In this document: piece by piece, positions 25,601-37,259 of the stretch
Numbering within the stretch: position 1 is the stretch's first letter
Layout of the letters: the number at the start of each line of letters is the position of its first letter
Assembly (NCBI GenBank): GCA_950097015.1
Contig: CATNEN010000024.1
Location: 4,140,501-4,204,500, forward strand
Origin: Macrostomum hystrix
Taxonomy: Eukaryota; Platyhelminthes; Macrostomidae
Reading direction: 5' to 3'
Length of the DNA: 64,000 bases
Made by a program: the position numbers and the translations under genes
The notes under the pieces: model-generated
The model's input: the letters and a program-made list of their open reading frames with translations, nothing else
What the model was told of the DNA's origin: nothing
Databases searched by the model: none

Positions 25601-28600
25601 AACACACGCATGCATGAGAGTTTAGTGCTGGAATTGTACTCCGAGAGTGCTGGAATTCTACTCCGAGAGTGCTGGAATTCTACTACGAGAGTGCTGGAAT
25701 TGTACTCCGAGAGGGCTGGAATTCTACTACGAGAGTGCTGGAATTCTACTCCAAGAGTGCTGGAATTCAACTCCGAGAGTGCTGGAATTCTACTCCGAGA
25801 GTGCTGGAATTCTACTCCGAGAGTGCTGGAATTCTACTCCGAGAGTGCTGGAATTCAACTCCGAGAGTGCTGGAATTCTACTCCGAGAGTGCTGGAATTC
25901 AACTCCGAGAGTGCTGGAATTCTACTCCGAGAGGGCTGGAATTCTACTCCGAGAGGGCTGGAATTCTACTCCGAGAGTGCTGGAATTCAACTCCGAGAGT
26001 GCTGGAATTCTACTCCGAGAGTGCTGGAATTCTACTCCGAGAGGGCTGGAATTCTACTCCGAGAGTGCTGGAATTCAACTCCGAGAGTGCTGGAATTCTA
26101 CTCCGAGAGTGCTGGAATTCTACTCCGAGAGTGCTGGAATTCTACTCCGAGAGTGATGGAATTCTACTCCGAGAGTGATGGAATTCTACTCCACAAGTGA
26201 TGGAATTCTACTCCGAGAGTGATGGGATTCTACTCATAGAGTGATGGGATTCTACTCATAGAGTGATAGGATTCTACTCATAGAGTGATAGGATTCTACT
26301 CATAGAGTGATAGGATTCTACTCATAGAGTGATAGGATTCTACTCATAGAGTGATAGGATTCTACTCATAGAGTGATAGGATTCTACTCATAGAGTGATA
26401 GGATTCTACTCCACAAGCAGTGGAATTCTACTCAGTGAGTGATCAAACTCAACTATGGATGCAGCGGAGAGCAGTTCTTGCCCCTTTGAGCAGCAAAAAT
26501 TAGCGACTCACCTGGTACTGTAGCACTGGGGAGCCACCGTCGTCAACGGGCGGATCCCAGGCCAGGCCGACAGAGCCGGGCTCCGGGATGACGATTCCGC
26601 CGCCGCCTCCGCGTCGTTTGCCGACGCCAACCGACTTATCGGACAAGCGTCGCAGCCTAACCGGCGGTCCGGGCGGATCGGCCGTTGTCCAGAAGGCGGC
26701 CACTAACGACCATTTCGAAGCGGCGCCGTCGCTGCCGCGCGCCTGCAGGCGGAATCGATACTCGGTAGCTCGGCGTAGGCTGTGCACCCGGTGCCTGTCA
26801 GCTGGGCCATTGTAGACAGCCAGAAAGCCGAGTCCGCTAGAAGGATCTTCTGATTGCAATTCGAATTCGTGATCGGCGGGTCGACGGGTCCAACCGATTA
26901 CAAGGGCGCGAGACGAGCGCTCAATTAAAATTGGTGGCTCCGGTTGAGTTGGCGCCGAACCGGCGGTCGTCATGACAACGATAGGCGAATAATCGCCAAC
27001 TCCCAGCGAGGTAACGCCGGCAACGCGGATTAAATATTTGCGATTTGGCGCCAGTTTGTTAATCTTGCATTGTCTCTGACTGCCGCGGAATCGTTCCGAG
27101 AATGGAATGCCGGCAGCCTCAATTATGTCAGAATCCGACTCTGCTGTCTCCGCCACCTCCAGAGCGTAGGCGGTTGGCTTCAGGCCGCGATTCTCAGCCG
27201 GGCTCCACTTCACCGTCAGCGAGTTCCGACTGCGCGCCACCAGAGTTGGAACTCCTGGCGGCCCCGGCGGCAGGCAGAGGGTGCGGAAGGCGGCGGAGTT
27301 GGTGAACCGGCCGGAGAGGGAGTCCAGCTGGCCGGAAATGAGGATCTTTGGAAATTGGGTTCTTTGGAAATGAGGATGTTTGGAAATATTGATCTTTTGA
27401 AATGAGGATCTTTGGAAATGAAGATCTTTGAGAATGAGGATCTTTGGAAATGAAGATCTTTGAGAATGAGGATCTTTTGAAATGAGGATCTTTAGAAATG
27501 GGGATCTATGGAAATGAAGATCTTTGAGAATGAGGATCTTTGGAAATGAAGATCTTTGAGAATGAGGATCTTTGGAAATGAGGATCTTTGGAAATATTGA
27601 TCTTTGGAAATGAAGATCTTTAAGAATGAGGATCTTTGGAAATGAAGATCTTTGAGAATGAGGATCTTTCGAAATGAGGATCTTTGCGAATGAGGATCTT
27701 TAGAAATCAGGAAATTTGGAAATGAAGATCGTCCTTGGAAATGGGGATCTTTGGGAATGAGGATCTTTGGATATAATGATCTTTGGAAATGAGGATCTTT
27801 GGAAATTAGTATCTTTGGAAATGAGGAAATTTGGAAATGAAGGTCGTCCTTGGAAATGGGGATCTTTGGAAATGAGGATCTTTGGAAATTAGGATCGTCT
27901 TTAAAAATGAGGATCTTAATAAATGAGGATGTTTTAAAACGAGGATCTTCAGAAATGAGGATGTGCATAATAATAGCATTAACGAAAAACACGAGGCCGT
28001 ACGCTTACATTCGCCCTAGCCTTCACAAAATACTCGGAATTAGGTTTTAAATCTCTCAGCGAGATCTCTTCGGCAGGTCCCTTGAATACGCAATTATAGA
28101 AGCCTTTGCTGCCAGTCTCAGACAAGTGCAGCTCAAACGACAGCAAGTTAAATAGCGGATCCGGCAGGCGGTCCGGCGGGTAAAGGTGCACCAGGCAGCT
28201 GTGCAACTCTGCATTAGAGACAGTGGGTGGAGGTATTTCGGACAGGGTGTCAGCCAGCTCCTCGGCCGTCATGCCGACCGATCGGAGGGCAGCGTCCAGC
28301 GAAACCTGACGCGACGATCCAGGGACGTCGGCGACATCCGGCTCCAAGTCTGGACGATCTTGACCGGCCTTGCCATTCTCGTCGTTGCCATTTAACGAGC
28401 CTAGAAGAAATTTTGCGCATGATAATCTGTCAGCTATTCCATCGAATCTGTCAGCTATTCCATCGAATCTGTCAGCTATTCCTTCGAATCTGTCAGCTAT
28501 TCCATCGAATCTGTCAGCTATTCCTTCGAATCTGTCAGCTATTCCTTCGAATATGTCAGCTATTCCATCGAATCTGTCAGCTATTCCTTCGAATCTTTCA

Positions 28601-31600
28601 GCTATTCCTTCGAATCTGTCAGCTATTCCATCGAATCTGTCAGCTATTCCTTCGAATCTGTCAGCTATTCCTTCGAATCTGTCAGCTATTCCATCGAATC
28701 TGTCAGCTACTCCTTCGAATGTCAGCTATTCCTTCGAATCTGTCAGCTATTCCTTCGAATCTGTCAGCTATTCCTTCGAATCTGTCAGCTATTCCATCGA
28801 ATCTGTCAGCTATTCCTTCGAATCTGTCAGCTATTCCTTCGAATCTGTCAGCTATTCCATCGAATCTGTCAGCTATTCCTTCGAATCTGTCAGCTATTCC
28901 TTCGAATCTGTCAGCTATTCCATCGAATCTGTCAGCTATTCCTTCGAATCTGTCAGCTATTCCTTCGAATCTGTCAGCTATTCCATCGAATCTGTCAGCT
29001 ATTCCTTCGAATCTGTCAGCTATTCCTTCGAATCTGTCAGCTATTCCTTCGAATCTGTCAGCTATTCCTTCGAATCTGTCAGCTATTCCATCGAATCTGT
29101 CAGCTATTCCTTCGAATCTGTCAGCTATTCCTTCGAATCTGTCAGCTATTCCATCGAATCTGTCAGCTATTCCTTCGAATCTGTCAGCTATTCCTTCGAA
29201 TCTGTCAGCTATGTCTTCTCAGCTGTTTCTCTGAATCTCTCAGCTGGTTCCCTGAATCTGTCAGCTGTTTCCCTGAATCTCTGAGCTGTTTCCCCCAATC
29301 TCTGAGCTGTTTCCCTGAATCTCTGAGCTGTTTCCCTGAATCTCTGAGCTGTTTCCCTGAATCTCTGAGCTGTTTCCCTGAATCTCTGAGCTGTTTCCCT
29401 GAATCTCTGAGCTGTTTCCCTGAATCTCTGAGCTGTTTCCCTGAATCTCTGAGCTGTTTCCCCCAATCTCTGAGCTGTTTCCCTGAATCTCTGAGTTGTT
29501 TCCCTGAATCTGTCAGCTGTTTCCCTGAATCTCTGAGCTGTTTCCCTGAATCTCTGAGCTGTTTCCCTGAATCTCTGAGCTGTTTCCCTGAATCTCTGAG
29601 CTGTTTCCCTGAATCTCTGAGCTGTTTCCCTGAATCTCTGAGCTGTTTCCCTGAATCTCTGAGCTGTTTCCCTGAATCTCTGAGCTGTTTCCCTGAATCT
29701 CTGAGCTGTTTCCCTGACTCATTCAGCTAAATCTCAGCTAATTTGAAATAGTGACTAACACAGAAAATCAACAACATTATTCAGACCATTGTATTGCGTG
29801 TAGACAGCTAATTAAGCATCTAATTTTTGCCATGATTCAAAACGCTAGCCTGAGAGTCAGATTTTGTCTAAAATTCTCTGTTGAGATAATAGGATTTTTT
29901 ACGAAACAAAATAGAACTAGACTCAGACTCAAAACACTGGCATGCGAGTGCTTTGTGAGCAGAGGATAGACTGATGATGACTAGAGTCTATGCCAGTCTA
30001 TAGATTCCTGTGCGCAGTCAAAAATAACTGTTTTATTTTGCAATAAATAATAGAAATCAACAGGGCCAGGCATTAAGTAGAATACGGGAAACGCATTTTT
30101 AGTGAATCGCAGGGCCTACAGAGTAGTGCGCGGAGACGGAGAGAGAGAGACTGAAGCAAGCAGGGAACCGAAACGAGACAGAATAAGATGGAGCCCTAAC
30201 GGATAAGAGGCCTACCCAACAATGATGAAATAATTGAAATGCTGGGACAGACTTGGTCTGGTTCAGGCCGCGAAGCGGATTTAGCCAGTCTAGATTTGTT
30301 CATACAGACAAACGATTGCAAGCTCAAGTGGATAAATTAATAGATGAGAGCGCATGAAATTGAAAGGCAACTGGCTGGATTTTTTTTGGTTGGCAAATCT
30401 ACTTACTTAATTACTTAATTATTCACCACGATAGAAGCAAGTCGGCTTGACATTTCTGTGTTGTATTTCTTACATTTTCGTCTAAATTCTGACTATTGGG
30501 ATTTTTTACACCTAAGCTTTCCCTACATTCCAGAAGAATGCCCGAGAGGATATTCCAGAGTGTGTTTCACAACATTCCAGAGTATGTTCACAACATTCCA
30601 GAGTATGTTTCACAACATTCAAGAGTGTGTTTCCCAACATTCCAGAGTGTGTTTCACAACATTCCAGAGTATGTTTCACAACATTCCAGAGTGTGTTTCA
30701 CAACATTCCAGAGTATGTTTCACAACATTCCAGAGTGTGTTTCACAACATTCCAGAGTGTGTTTCACAACATTCCAGAGTATGTTTCACAACATTCCAGA
30801 GTGTGTTTCACAACATTCCAGAGTGTGTTTCACAACATTCCAGAGTATGTTTCACAACATTCCAGAGTGTGTTTCACAACATTCCAGAGTATGTTTCACA
30901 ACATTCCAGAGTATGTTTCACAATATTCTAGGGTAAGTTTCACAACATTCCAGAGTGTGTTTCACAACATTCCAGAGTATGTTTCACAACATTCCAGAGT
31001 GTGTTTCACAACATTCCTGAGTATGTTTCACAACACTCCAGAGTATGTTTCACAACATTCCTGAGTGTGTTTCACAACATTCCAGAGTGTGTTTCACAAC
31101 ATTCCAGAGTATGTTTCACAACATTCCAGAGTGTGTTTCACAACATTCCAGAGTATGTTTCACAACATTCCAGAGTATGTTTCACAATATTCTAGGGTAA
31201 GTTTCACAACATTCCAGAGTGTGTTTCACAACATTCCAGAGTATGTTTCACAACATTCCAGAGTGTGTTTCACAACATTCCAGAGTGTGTTTCACAACAT
31301 TCCAGAGTACGTTTCACAATATTCCTGAGTATGTTTCACAACATTCCAGAGTGTGTTTCACAACATTCCAGAGTGTGTTTCACAACATTCCAGAGTGTGT
31401 TTCACAACATTCCAGAGTACGTTTCACAACATTCCAGAGTGTGTTTCACAACATTCCAGAGTACGTTTCACAACATTCCTGAGTATGTTTCACAACATTC
31501 CAGAGTATGTTTCACAACATTCCAGAGTATGTTTCACAACATTCCAGAGTGTGTTTCACAACATTCCAGAGTATGTTTCACAACATTCCAGAGTGTGTTT

Positions 31601-34600
31601 CACAACATTCCAGAGTGTGTTTCACAACATTCCAGAGTGTGTTTCACAACATTCCAGAGTGTGTTTCATAACACTCCAGAGTATGTTTCACAACATTCCA
31701 GAGTGTGTTTCACAACATTCCAGAGTGTGTTTCACAACATTCCAGAGTATGTTTCACAACATTCCAGAGTGTGTTTCACAACATTCCAGAGTATGTTTCA
31801 CAACATTCCAGAGTACGTTTCACAATATTCTAGGGTAAGTTTCACAATATTCACAATATTCAAAATATTCCCGAGTATGTTTCACAATGTTCAAGGGCAC
31901 GTTTCACAACATTCCAGAGTACGTTTCACAACATTCCAGAGTATGTTTCACAACATTCCAGAGTGTGTTTCACAACATTCCAGAGTGTGTTTCACAACAT
32001 TCCAGAGTACGTTTCACAACATTCCAGAGTATGTTTCACAACATTCCAGAGTGTGTTTCACAACATTCCAGAGTATGTTTCACAATGTTCAAGGGCACGT
32101 TTCACAACATTCCAGAGTACGTTTCACAATATTCTAGGGTAAGTTTCACAATATTCACAATATTCAAAATATTCCCGAGTATGTTTCACAATGTTCAAGG
32201 GCACGTTTCACAACATTCCAGAGTACGTTTCACAACATTCCAGAGTATGTTTCACAACATTCCAGAGTGTGTTTCACAACATTCCAGAGTGTGTTTCACA
32301 ACATTCCAGAGTACGTTTCACAACATTCCAGAGTATGTTTCACAACATTCCAGAGTGTGTTTCACAACATTCCAGAGTATGTTTCACAATGTTCAAGGGC
32401 ACGTTTCACAACATTCCAGAGTACGTTTCACAATATTCTAGGGTAAGTTTCACAATATTCACAATATTCAAAATATTCCCGAGTATGTTTCACAATGTTC
32501 AAGGGCACGTTTCACAACATTCCAGAGTACGTTTCACAACATTCCAGAGTGTGTTTCACAACATTCCAGAGTACGTTTCACAACATTCCTGAGTATGTTT
32601 CACAACATTCCAGAGTATGTTTCACAACATTCCAGAGTATGTTTCACAACATTCCAGAGTGTGTTTCACAACATTCCAGAGTATGTTTCACAACATTCCA
32701 GAGTGTGTTTCACAACATTCCAGAGTGTGTTTCACAACATTCCAGAGTGTGTTTCACAACATTCCAGAGTGTGTTTCATAACACTCCAGAGTATGTTTCA
32801 CAACATTCCAGAGTGTGTTTCACAACATTCCAGAGTGTGTTTCACAACATTCCAGAGTATGTTTCACAACATTCCAGAGTGTGTTTCACAACATTCCAGA
32901 GTATGTTTCACAACATTCCAGAGTACGTTTCACAATATTCTAGGGTAAGTTTCACAATATTCACAATATTCAAAATATTCCCGAGTATGTTTCACAATGT
33001 TCAAGGGCACGTTTCACAACATTCCAGAGTACGTTTCACAACATTCCAGAGTATGTTTCACAACATTCCAGAGTGTGTTTCACAACATTCCAGAGTGTGT
33101 TTCACAACATTCCAGAGTACGTTTCACAACATTCCAGAGTATGTTTCACAACATTCCAGAGTGTGTTTCACAACATTCCAGAGTATGTTTCACAATGTTC
33201 AAGGGCACGTTTCACAACATTCCAGAGTACGTTTCACAATATTCTAGGGTAAGTTTCACAATATTCACAATATTCAAAATATTCCCGAGTATGTTTCACA
33301 ATGTTCAAGGGCACGTTTCACAACATTCCAGAGTACGTTTCACAACATTCCAGAGTATGTTTCACAACATTCCAGAGTGTGTTTCACAACATTCCAGAGT
33401 ATGTTTCACAATGTTCAAGGGCACGTTTCACAACATTCCAGAGTACGTTTCACAATATTCACAATATTCAAAATATTCCAGAGTACGTTTCACAACATTG
33501 CAGAGTGTGTTTCACAACATTCCAGAGTATGTTTCACAACATTCCAGAGTGTGTTTCACAACATTACATGGAATGTTTCACAATGTTCAAGGGCACGTTT
33601 CACAACATTCCAGAGTACGTTTCACAATATTCACAATATTCAAAATATTCCAGAGTACGTTTCACAACATTGCAGAGTGTGTTTCACAACATTCCAGAGT
33701 ATGTTTCACAACATTCCAGAGTGTGTTTCACAACATTACATGGAATGTTTCACTACATTTTTGAGGGGATTTTTTACAACATAGAGAAATGCTAGATATA
33801 TTTACAAATCAAGGTGGTGTATATATGTTTATAAAAAGCAACGAATTATTCCACCTAGCAACCTATAAACCGGGCTGCTCTCCACTCGATCACAACCCGC
33901 ACCTGCGCTATTGAATAGAAGCATAAACAGTCAAAAAAGATTAGTGGAATCGTGAAAAAAATCAAATCCCTCTTAGGCTGACAATGAGGCATGATTTCTA
34001 ACACACAGGCCATGCTGATTGCTGTTTAATTACTCAGTTCAAGTGCTATCTTGTGCCGCTCGCTTACTAACAGTAGAGAGTAGAGACTTTTATACGAAGA
34101 GATTGGTGTCATTTTATATTATATACCGTTATGTGGTATATTAAAACAGCGGACAACGGAAGTTAAAACAGCGGGTTATAGTTTAAAATCCCATTGACAA
34201 ATTGACAAATCCTCATGTTAACTCACATTGACAAATGGGTGAGCCAGTGTGAGACATCAGCTGATGCTGCTGCTGCAGCTGATGCTGACCATAGGCAGTT
34301 AAATAGGGAGACTGAATCTGGCCTGGCCCGGAACATGTTGACACGATTGGCGGTTGGGTAGGCGGCATTGGCATGGCTCCCGATGGGCCGTAGAATGCGG
34401 CGGCGGCGGCGGCGGCACTGGGCTGTGGTGCCAGAATGACGTGTGTCAGGATGCCATTCTCGTCAACAATCTGTTGAACCAGGTGGCCAGGAGGTACCTG
34501 CATTGGCATTGGCAGAGGCGGGCCACTATTTGACACCATGCGCACAGTGGCCGGTCCGCAAACATTCTGAATTTGATTGCCCGCGCGCACTGAGAAGGTC

Positions 34601-34836
34601 TCGCCCTGGCCAACGTGTACCATCACAATGTGTTCGCCAGGACCCCCTGGAGCAGATTCCGACGCGGTGCCGGCGCCTGGATGCAGCAGTAGAGGATGAC
34701 TATGCTGATGCTGATGCTGCTGACTAACCGAATGGTTATAATTATGATGATGGAGGCATGGCATGGGCTGAGGCTGAAGAGTTTGATCCGGTGGCTGAGG
34801 ACCAGTTGATGAAGTGTTGCCACTGTTGTTCAACAT
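13466..34836 (-). CDS. FNDC3: Fibronectin type III domain-containing protein 3 (FNDC3A/B orthologue)
   Basis: Nine exons, in transcript order: 34227-34836, 28009-28400, 26512-27327, 22788-23492, 20057-20131, 19643-19843, 16785-17086, 16328-16646, 13466-13873. All junctions are GT-AG and in phase, giving about 1275 aa (human FNDC3A is about 1200). The N-terminus has the family segment GETFSVR...CGPATV...VPPGH...VDENG, with His/Gln- and Pro-rich stretches and an alanine run. Nine FNIII domains follow, many opened by PPGPP or similar linkers. Residues about 1243-1268 form a C-terminal membrane anchor ([19 protein letters not shown]) ending LTLLD, as in the ER/Golgi-anchored vertebrate protein. 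Glutamine runs occur in the ninth FNIII domain (exon 8) and before the anchor (exon 9). Six introns contain minisatellites; only the 213-bp intron 5 and 138-bp intron 7 are small, and the latter holds four 23-bp copies. An additional 5' exon cannot be excluded. Confidence 0.95.
13975..14512. repeat. 21-bp minisatellite in FNDC3 intron 8
   Basis: Purine-rich units of GTAGAGTGGAGGAAGGAGAA, with shorter and more varied units on the left. Open on both strands because the period is 21. It begins about 100 bp from the FNDC3 exon 9 acceptor. Confidence 0.93.
15070..15870. repeat. 12/15-bp mixed minisatellite in FNDC3 intron 8
   Basis: Alternating GCGGAGAAGAGA (12 bp) and GCGGAGAAGAAGAGA (15 bp) units in an irregular order, with GTGGAG and GCTGAG variants. 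Both unit lengths are multiples of three. A 316-codon plus frame (15004-15954) therefore reads through, encoding RAEK/KRAEK repeats with non-repeat ends. It is antisense to FNDC3. Confidence 0.93.
16684..16768. repeat. 23-bp short array in FNDC3 intron 7
   Basis: Four copies of a 23-bp unit with GATCCCACTAGTCCCAGAAT. They take up most of the 138-bp intron, so even the smallest intron is partly made of tandem repeat. Confidence 0.9.
17156..17312. repeat. 30-bp array in FNDC3 intron 6
   Basis: Five copies of a 30-bp unit with ATTTGCAGGGAATGGGAGGG, almost identical. It lies about 70 bp from the exon 7 acceptor (17087, minus strand). Confidence 0.95.
17612..18198. repeat. 22-bp minisatellite in FNDC3 intron 6
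   Basis: About 27 copies of a 22-bp unit with CTACCCACCGCATTCTATCT, alternating CTTG, CTTC and CTCC variants in a patterned order. Three overlapping plus frames read HRIL/PHS repeats and are artefacts. Confidence 0.95.
18954..19560. repeat. 41-bp minisatellite in FNDC3 intron 6
   Basis: About 14 copies of a 41-bp unit beginning TGTACACTGCGTGAGGGGCG. Two sub-types, with GGGAGTGAGG or GCGTTTGAGG (or GCATTTGAGG), follow a repeated order. The left part is regular and the right end is degenerate. It ends about 80 bp from the FNDC3 exon 6 donor. Confidence 0.95.
20300..20880. repeat. GA-rich minisatellite in FNDC3 intron 4
   Basis: Purine array of GAGAGAGAGGGAAG-like units of variable length, giving Arg/Glu/Gly frames on one strand and Ser/Leu/Pro on the other. 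It resembles the array at 821-1425 in composition but not in phrasing. Confidence 0.93.
21480..22735. repeat. 21-bp minisatellite with 420-bp higher-order repeat (FNDC3 intron 4)
   Basis: Units of CTCATTCAGTATCTCACAGT plus one base. Marker variants (TTTCTCGCATTTGTCATTAAG near 21771 and again near 22191) recur 420 bp apart, equal to 20 units, so a block was duplicated. The array ends about 50 bp from the exon 4 donor on the minus strand. Open frames on both strands are by-products. Confidence 0.95.
23600..25165. repeat. 18-bp minisatellite with 486-bp higher-order repeat (FNDC3 intron 3)
   Basis: Units of CTAACTGGGGATCACTAT. The marker CTAACTTGGG recurs at 24305/24791 and 24575/25061, each 486 bp apart (27 units). 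A foreign stretch at about 23793-23849 matches the 21-bp array of intron 4. A 368-codon minus frame repeats DPQLDS because 18 is divisible by three. Confidence 0.95.
25628..26445. repeat. 22-bp minisatellite in FNDC3 intron 3
   Basis: Units of GAGAGTGCTGGAATTCTACT plus CC, each carrying an EcoRI site. From about 26210 the array changes to GAGTGATAGGATTCTACTCA units that lack the EcoRI site. The two blocks are related and meet through intermediate GTGATGG units. Confidence 0.95.
27338..27965. repeat. 16-bp minisatellite in FNDC3 intron 2
   Basis: About 38 copies of GGAAATGAGGATCTTT with AAGATC and GAGAATG variants. It fills nearly the whole 681-bp intron, starting about 10 bp from the exon 3 acceptor and stopping about 40 bp from the exon 2 donor. 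Confidence 0.95.
28425..29212. repeat. 21-bp minisatellite A in FNDC3 intron 1
   Basis: Units of TCGAATCTGTCAGCTATTCC plus one base, with CCATCG/CCTTCG variants ordered in a recurring pattern of about three. A single 2-bp loss near 28720 shifts the frames. It begins about 25 bp from the exon 2 acceptor. Confidence 0.95.
29213..29725. repeat. 21-bp minisatellite B in FNDC3 intron 1
   Basis: Units of CTGAATCTCTGAGCTGTTTC plus one base, nearly uniform. The unit aligns with array A immediately to the left (GAATCTGTCAGCT against GAATCTCTGAGCT), and boundary units are intermediate. A and B are therefore diverged branches of one ancestral array. Confidence 0.95.
29726..30529. other. Unique segment of FNDC3 intron 1
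   Basis: About 800 bp of non-repetitive AT-rich DNA between two arrays. No exon, RNA gene or mobile element recognised. Confidence 0.5.
30530..33770. repeat. 22-bp minisatellite with nested higher-order repeats (FNDC3 intron 1)
   Basis: About 3.2 kb of units of TTTCACAACATTCCAGAGTG plus two bases. A marker TAGGGTAAGTTTC followed by CACAATATTC sub-repeats occurs at 31831, 32135, 32439, 32941 and 33245. The spacings are 304, 304, 502 and 304 bp, and 32135/32941 and 32439/33245 are both 806 bp apart. This shows at least two rounds of block duplication. Confidence 0.96.
33771..34226. other. Unique segment of FNDC3 intron 1 next to exon 1
   Basis: Non-repetitive DNA up to the exon 1 donor (minus strand GTGAGT, ending at 34226). 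No exon is convincing: exon 1 (phase 1) already joins exon 2 in frame. Confidence 0.5.
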
Positions 34837-34853
34837 GACAATTTTTTTCAAAT

Positions 34854-34875
34854 CTGTTAGCAGTTAGTAGGGCTT
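34854..34875 (-). other. Branchpoint plus acceptor-like site before the FNDC3 start
   Basis: On the minus strand, TACTAACTGCTAACAG ends 17 bases before the ATG at 34836. TACTAAC is a textbook branchpoint sequence. It could serve a 5' UTR intron, an upstream coding exon or spliced-leader addition. Confidence 0.5.
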
Positions 34876-37259
34876 GTGAAATTGAAGTGCACTATGAAGA
34901 AGTCATAAGCGTGTAACTTAAGACTTAAAGGCACTGAGGCATTCTCTGAAAAATTGTGATGAGAAGCAAGCACAGTGAAATTATAGATGAACATGAACAT
35001 ATTGCAGTGCTTTAATAAATAGTCAGTTAGGATGGAAAGCAGTTTTGTTGGTTTATATTGCTATTCATACAAGAATCTGATTATCAAACTATGTATTTTG
35101 CATGTAGCAAGTAAAGGTCTAATGGAAATATGAGCTAATTTAATTGAAATAAATACAAAAGTACTGGCTAGGGTCCCTTAGCAATTAGCAGAAAATGAAT
35201 GTCACATGTGTCTATGCTATGAATGATACTTATATACTAGAGTAAACATAATGAATACCATTATTCATTGCTTCTCTATGAGAGAAAATAAACCATAAAC
35301 AATAAAGCATCTGCTTTCAGAAATAAAAAGAACATACTCAAACTCTGTAATAATTTAGCCTTTAATTAGCTTTAATTAGCTAGCTATCGCCTATCAGCTA
35401 TATTAGAGTAGAGAAATAGTATAATAGAAAGTTATTGTAGAAATTGTACACAACTGCAATAAATTATGAGTAAAGGTAGCTAAACAAAAAATGATAAGTC
35501 AATAGTAACAAAAAATAAATAGTTGTTTACAATTTAATATAGTATCTGGAAATAGTATAGTAATTTAATATCTGGAAACAATCTTGCTTGGACATAAATT
35601 GTAAGATATGAGTAGCTACATTTAGGCCTATATATTTATGCATAGCAATATATGTAGCTATATAAATAATGAGTAGTTATTATTTTAAAAAACTATAGTT
35701 ATTAGGCCCTAGTCATAGAAAGGTTTCAAGACAATTGCCACAATTAATATGAAAATACCCCCTAATCATAAAACTAAAGCATACAGAAACCATTGAATTC
35801 TATCATTTCAGAAACAAAAAATACCAAACCCTGAATCTTTAGAGTTAGCTGTTTGGTTACAAGTTGGTTATTTTTTTTAAGTAGACAGTGGATACCTACA
35901 AATTTCAGTAGCACAAAAATTACTCTACACTAGATAAGCGACAATGCCTGACGATATGCAGTTCATAAATGTGCTGACATAGCACATTAGCACTTCGTTT
36001 TAGTCTTGCAACAACAGTCTGAGAATGTGTGTAAATACGAGTTTGCGTAATCAAACGCTAACAACTTGTCTTTTTATCAAATTTTCAGTGGTTAGACCCA
36101 AAATTATTCGTTCATGACTTTCAGCTGCGAACCTATATTTTCTATCAATAAGCATTATAAAATAACTGTTCAATTTCTTGGAAAGTAAATTTTAAAGTTA
36201 TATATTTCAGAAATTAAAATCTATTTATCGTTTTCTAAATTAGTAAAACGAAGTAAGTTGTATTGTTTAAAGCTAAAAAAATAAATGCTGCGGTCATAAT
36301 TTACGTTTACGTATATATTTACTCATACATTAAAATATGCTGTTTATCATTATTATTTAAAAAATATTTATGGCGTCTATCTTATTTGACTTTACTTTTT
36401 TTCTCTGAAACAATAAAAATTCCATTCCTATACTCTTTTCAATTTTCTGAAGCAAAGCATTAAACTACGTAACTTTCTGATTGCAGTCAAAGTATTTTTT
36501 CAAACGACCCATAACTTAAAGGTTCGCTTCACGAACGAGACAAATGAAATGACTTTCTTTAGAAATATATATAAATAAATGTCGTTGCAATCATATTTGC
36601 ATTTTTAAAGAACAGTAACTTTTTAGTTATGTAAGCTAATTAAGTTAAATATACTATTTTCAGAGTAATAACATAACTTACAATAGCCTTTGCTAAATAA
36701 ACAATAATGAATCATGACACCGTCATAAGTTTAAGGCAAAGCATTAAAAGTAACGGCATGTGGATTGTGGAAATCTATTCCGATATTTTCGGTAGTTTTT
36801 TGCACTCATCTTAGTCGTTAGCTGTAAGTCCGTTATTTTAAAATGTTTGTTTGTCACCGTAATTTTCTCTGTTGGTTTTGTTATGTTTAACCAGGTAATC
36901 CTAGTTTTAGATTTTAGTTGTATACTTTTTTACATGGAGTGAATTGACACATTTAATATTTTTTGTATACTCTGATCATAGTTTATTGTAAGAGAAAAAT
37001 CAATATATTTCCATTGCAACATTGCTTTACCGTACGAAATCATTCTCTTTAGTAGACTTCGGTGTCCTGTTTAATTAAAGTTTAACGCAAGACTGAGTGT
37101 AACGCAGTCTTTAATGTGATTGTCAGCTATACAAAACTTGCTGATCATATTGACTTAACGAAATATGTCAAGCGAGAGCCTTTAAGGCCTTGGGCACAAA
37201 ATTTAAGTACCAGAACGCTGAAATGTGAACAGACAAACGAATCATTTGAAATATTAATA
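34876..37259. promoter_or_regulatory. Head-to-head intergenic region of FNDC3 and WDR47
   Basis: About 2.4 kb of AT-rich DNA between divergently transcribed genes, free of minisatellites. It must hold both promoters unless long 5' UTR introns move them. I cannot identify individual core promoter elements. Confidence 0.45.

Noticed and set aside
28227-29284. Overlapping plus frames of CQLFHRI and SAIPSNL repeats
   Set aside because: The 21-bp array in FNDC3 intron 1 is open in several frames; they begin inside FNDC3 exon 2 antisense.
30458-33795. Many overlapping plus frames of [21 protein letters not shown] type
   Set aside because: A 22-bp unit read three times gives a 22-residue repeat; different frames give the same words, which is typical of a non-coding minisatellite.
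33840-33930. Possible small FNDC3 exon between exons 1 and 2
   Set aside because: It has AG and GT at its borders, but its translation does not resemble the family and exon 1 already joins exon 2 in phase.
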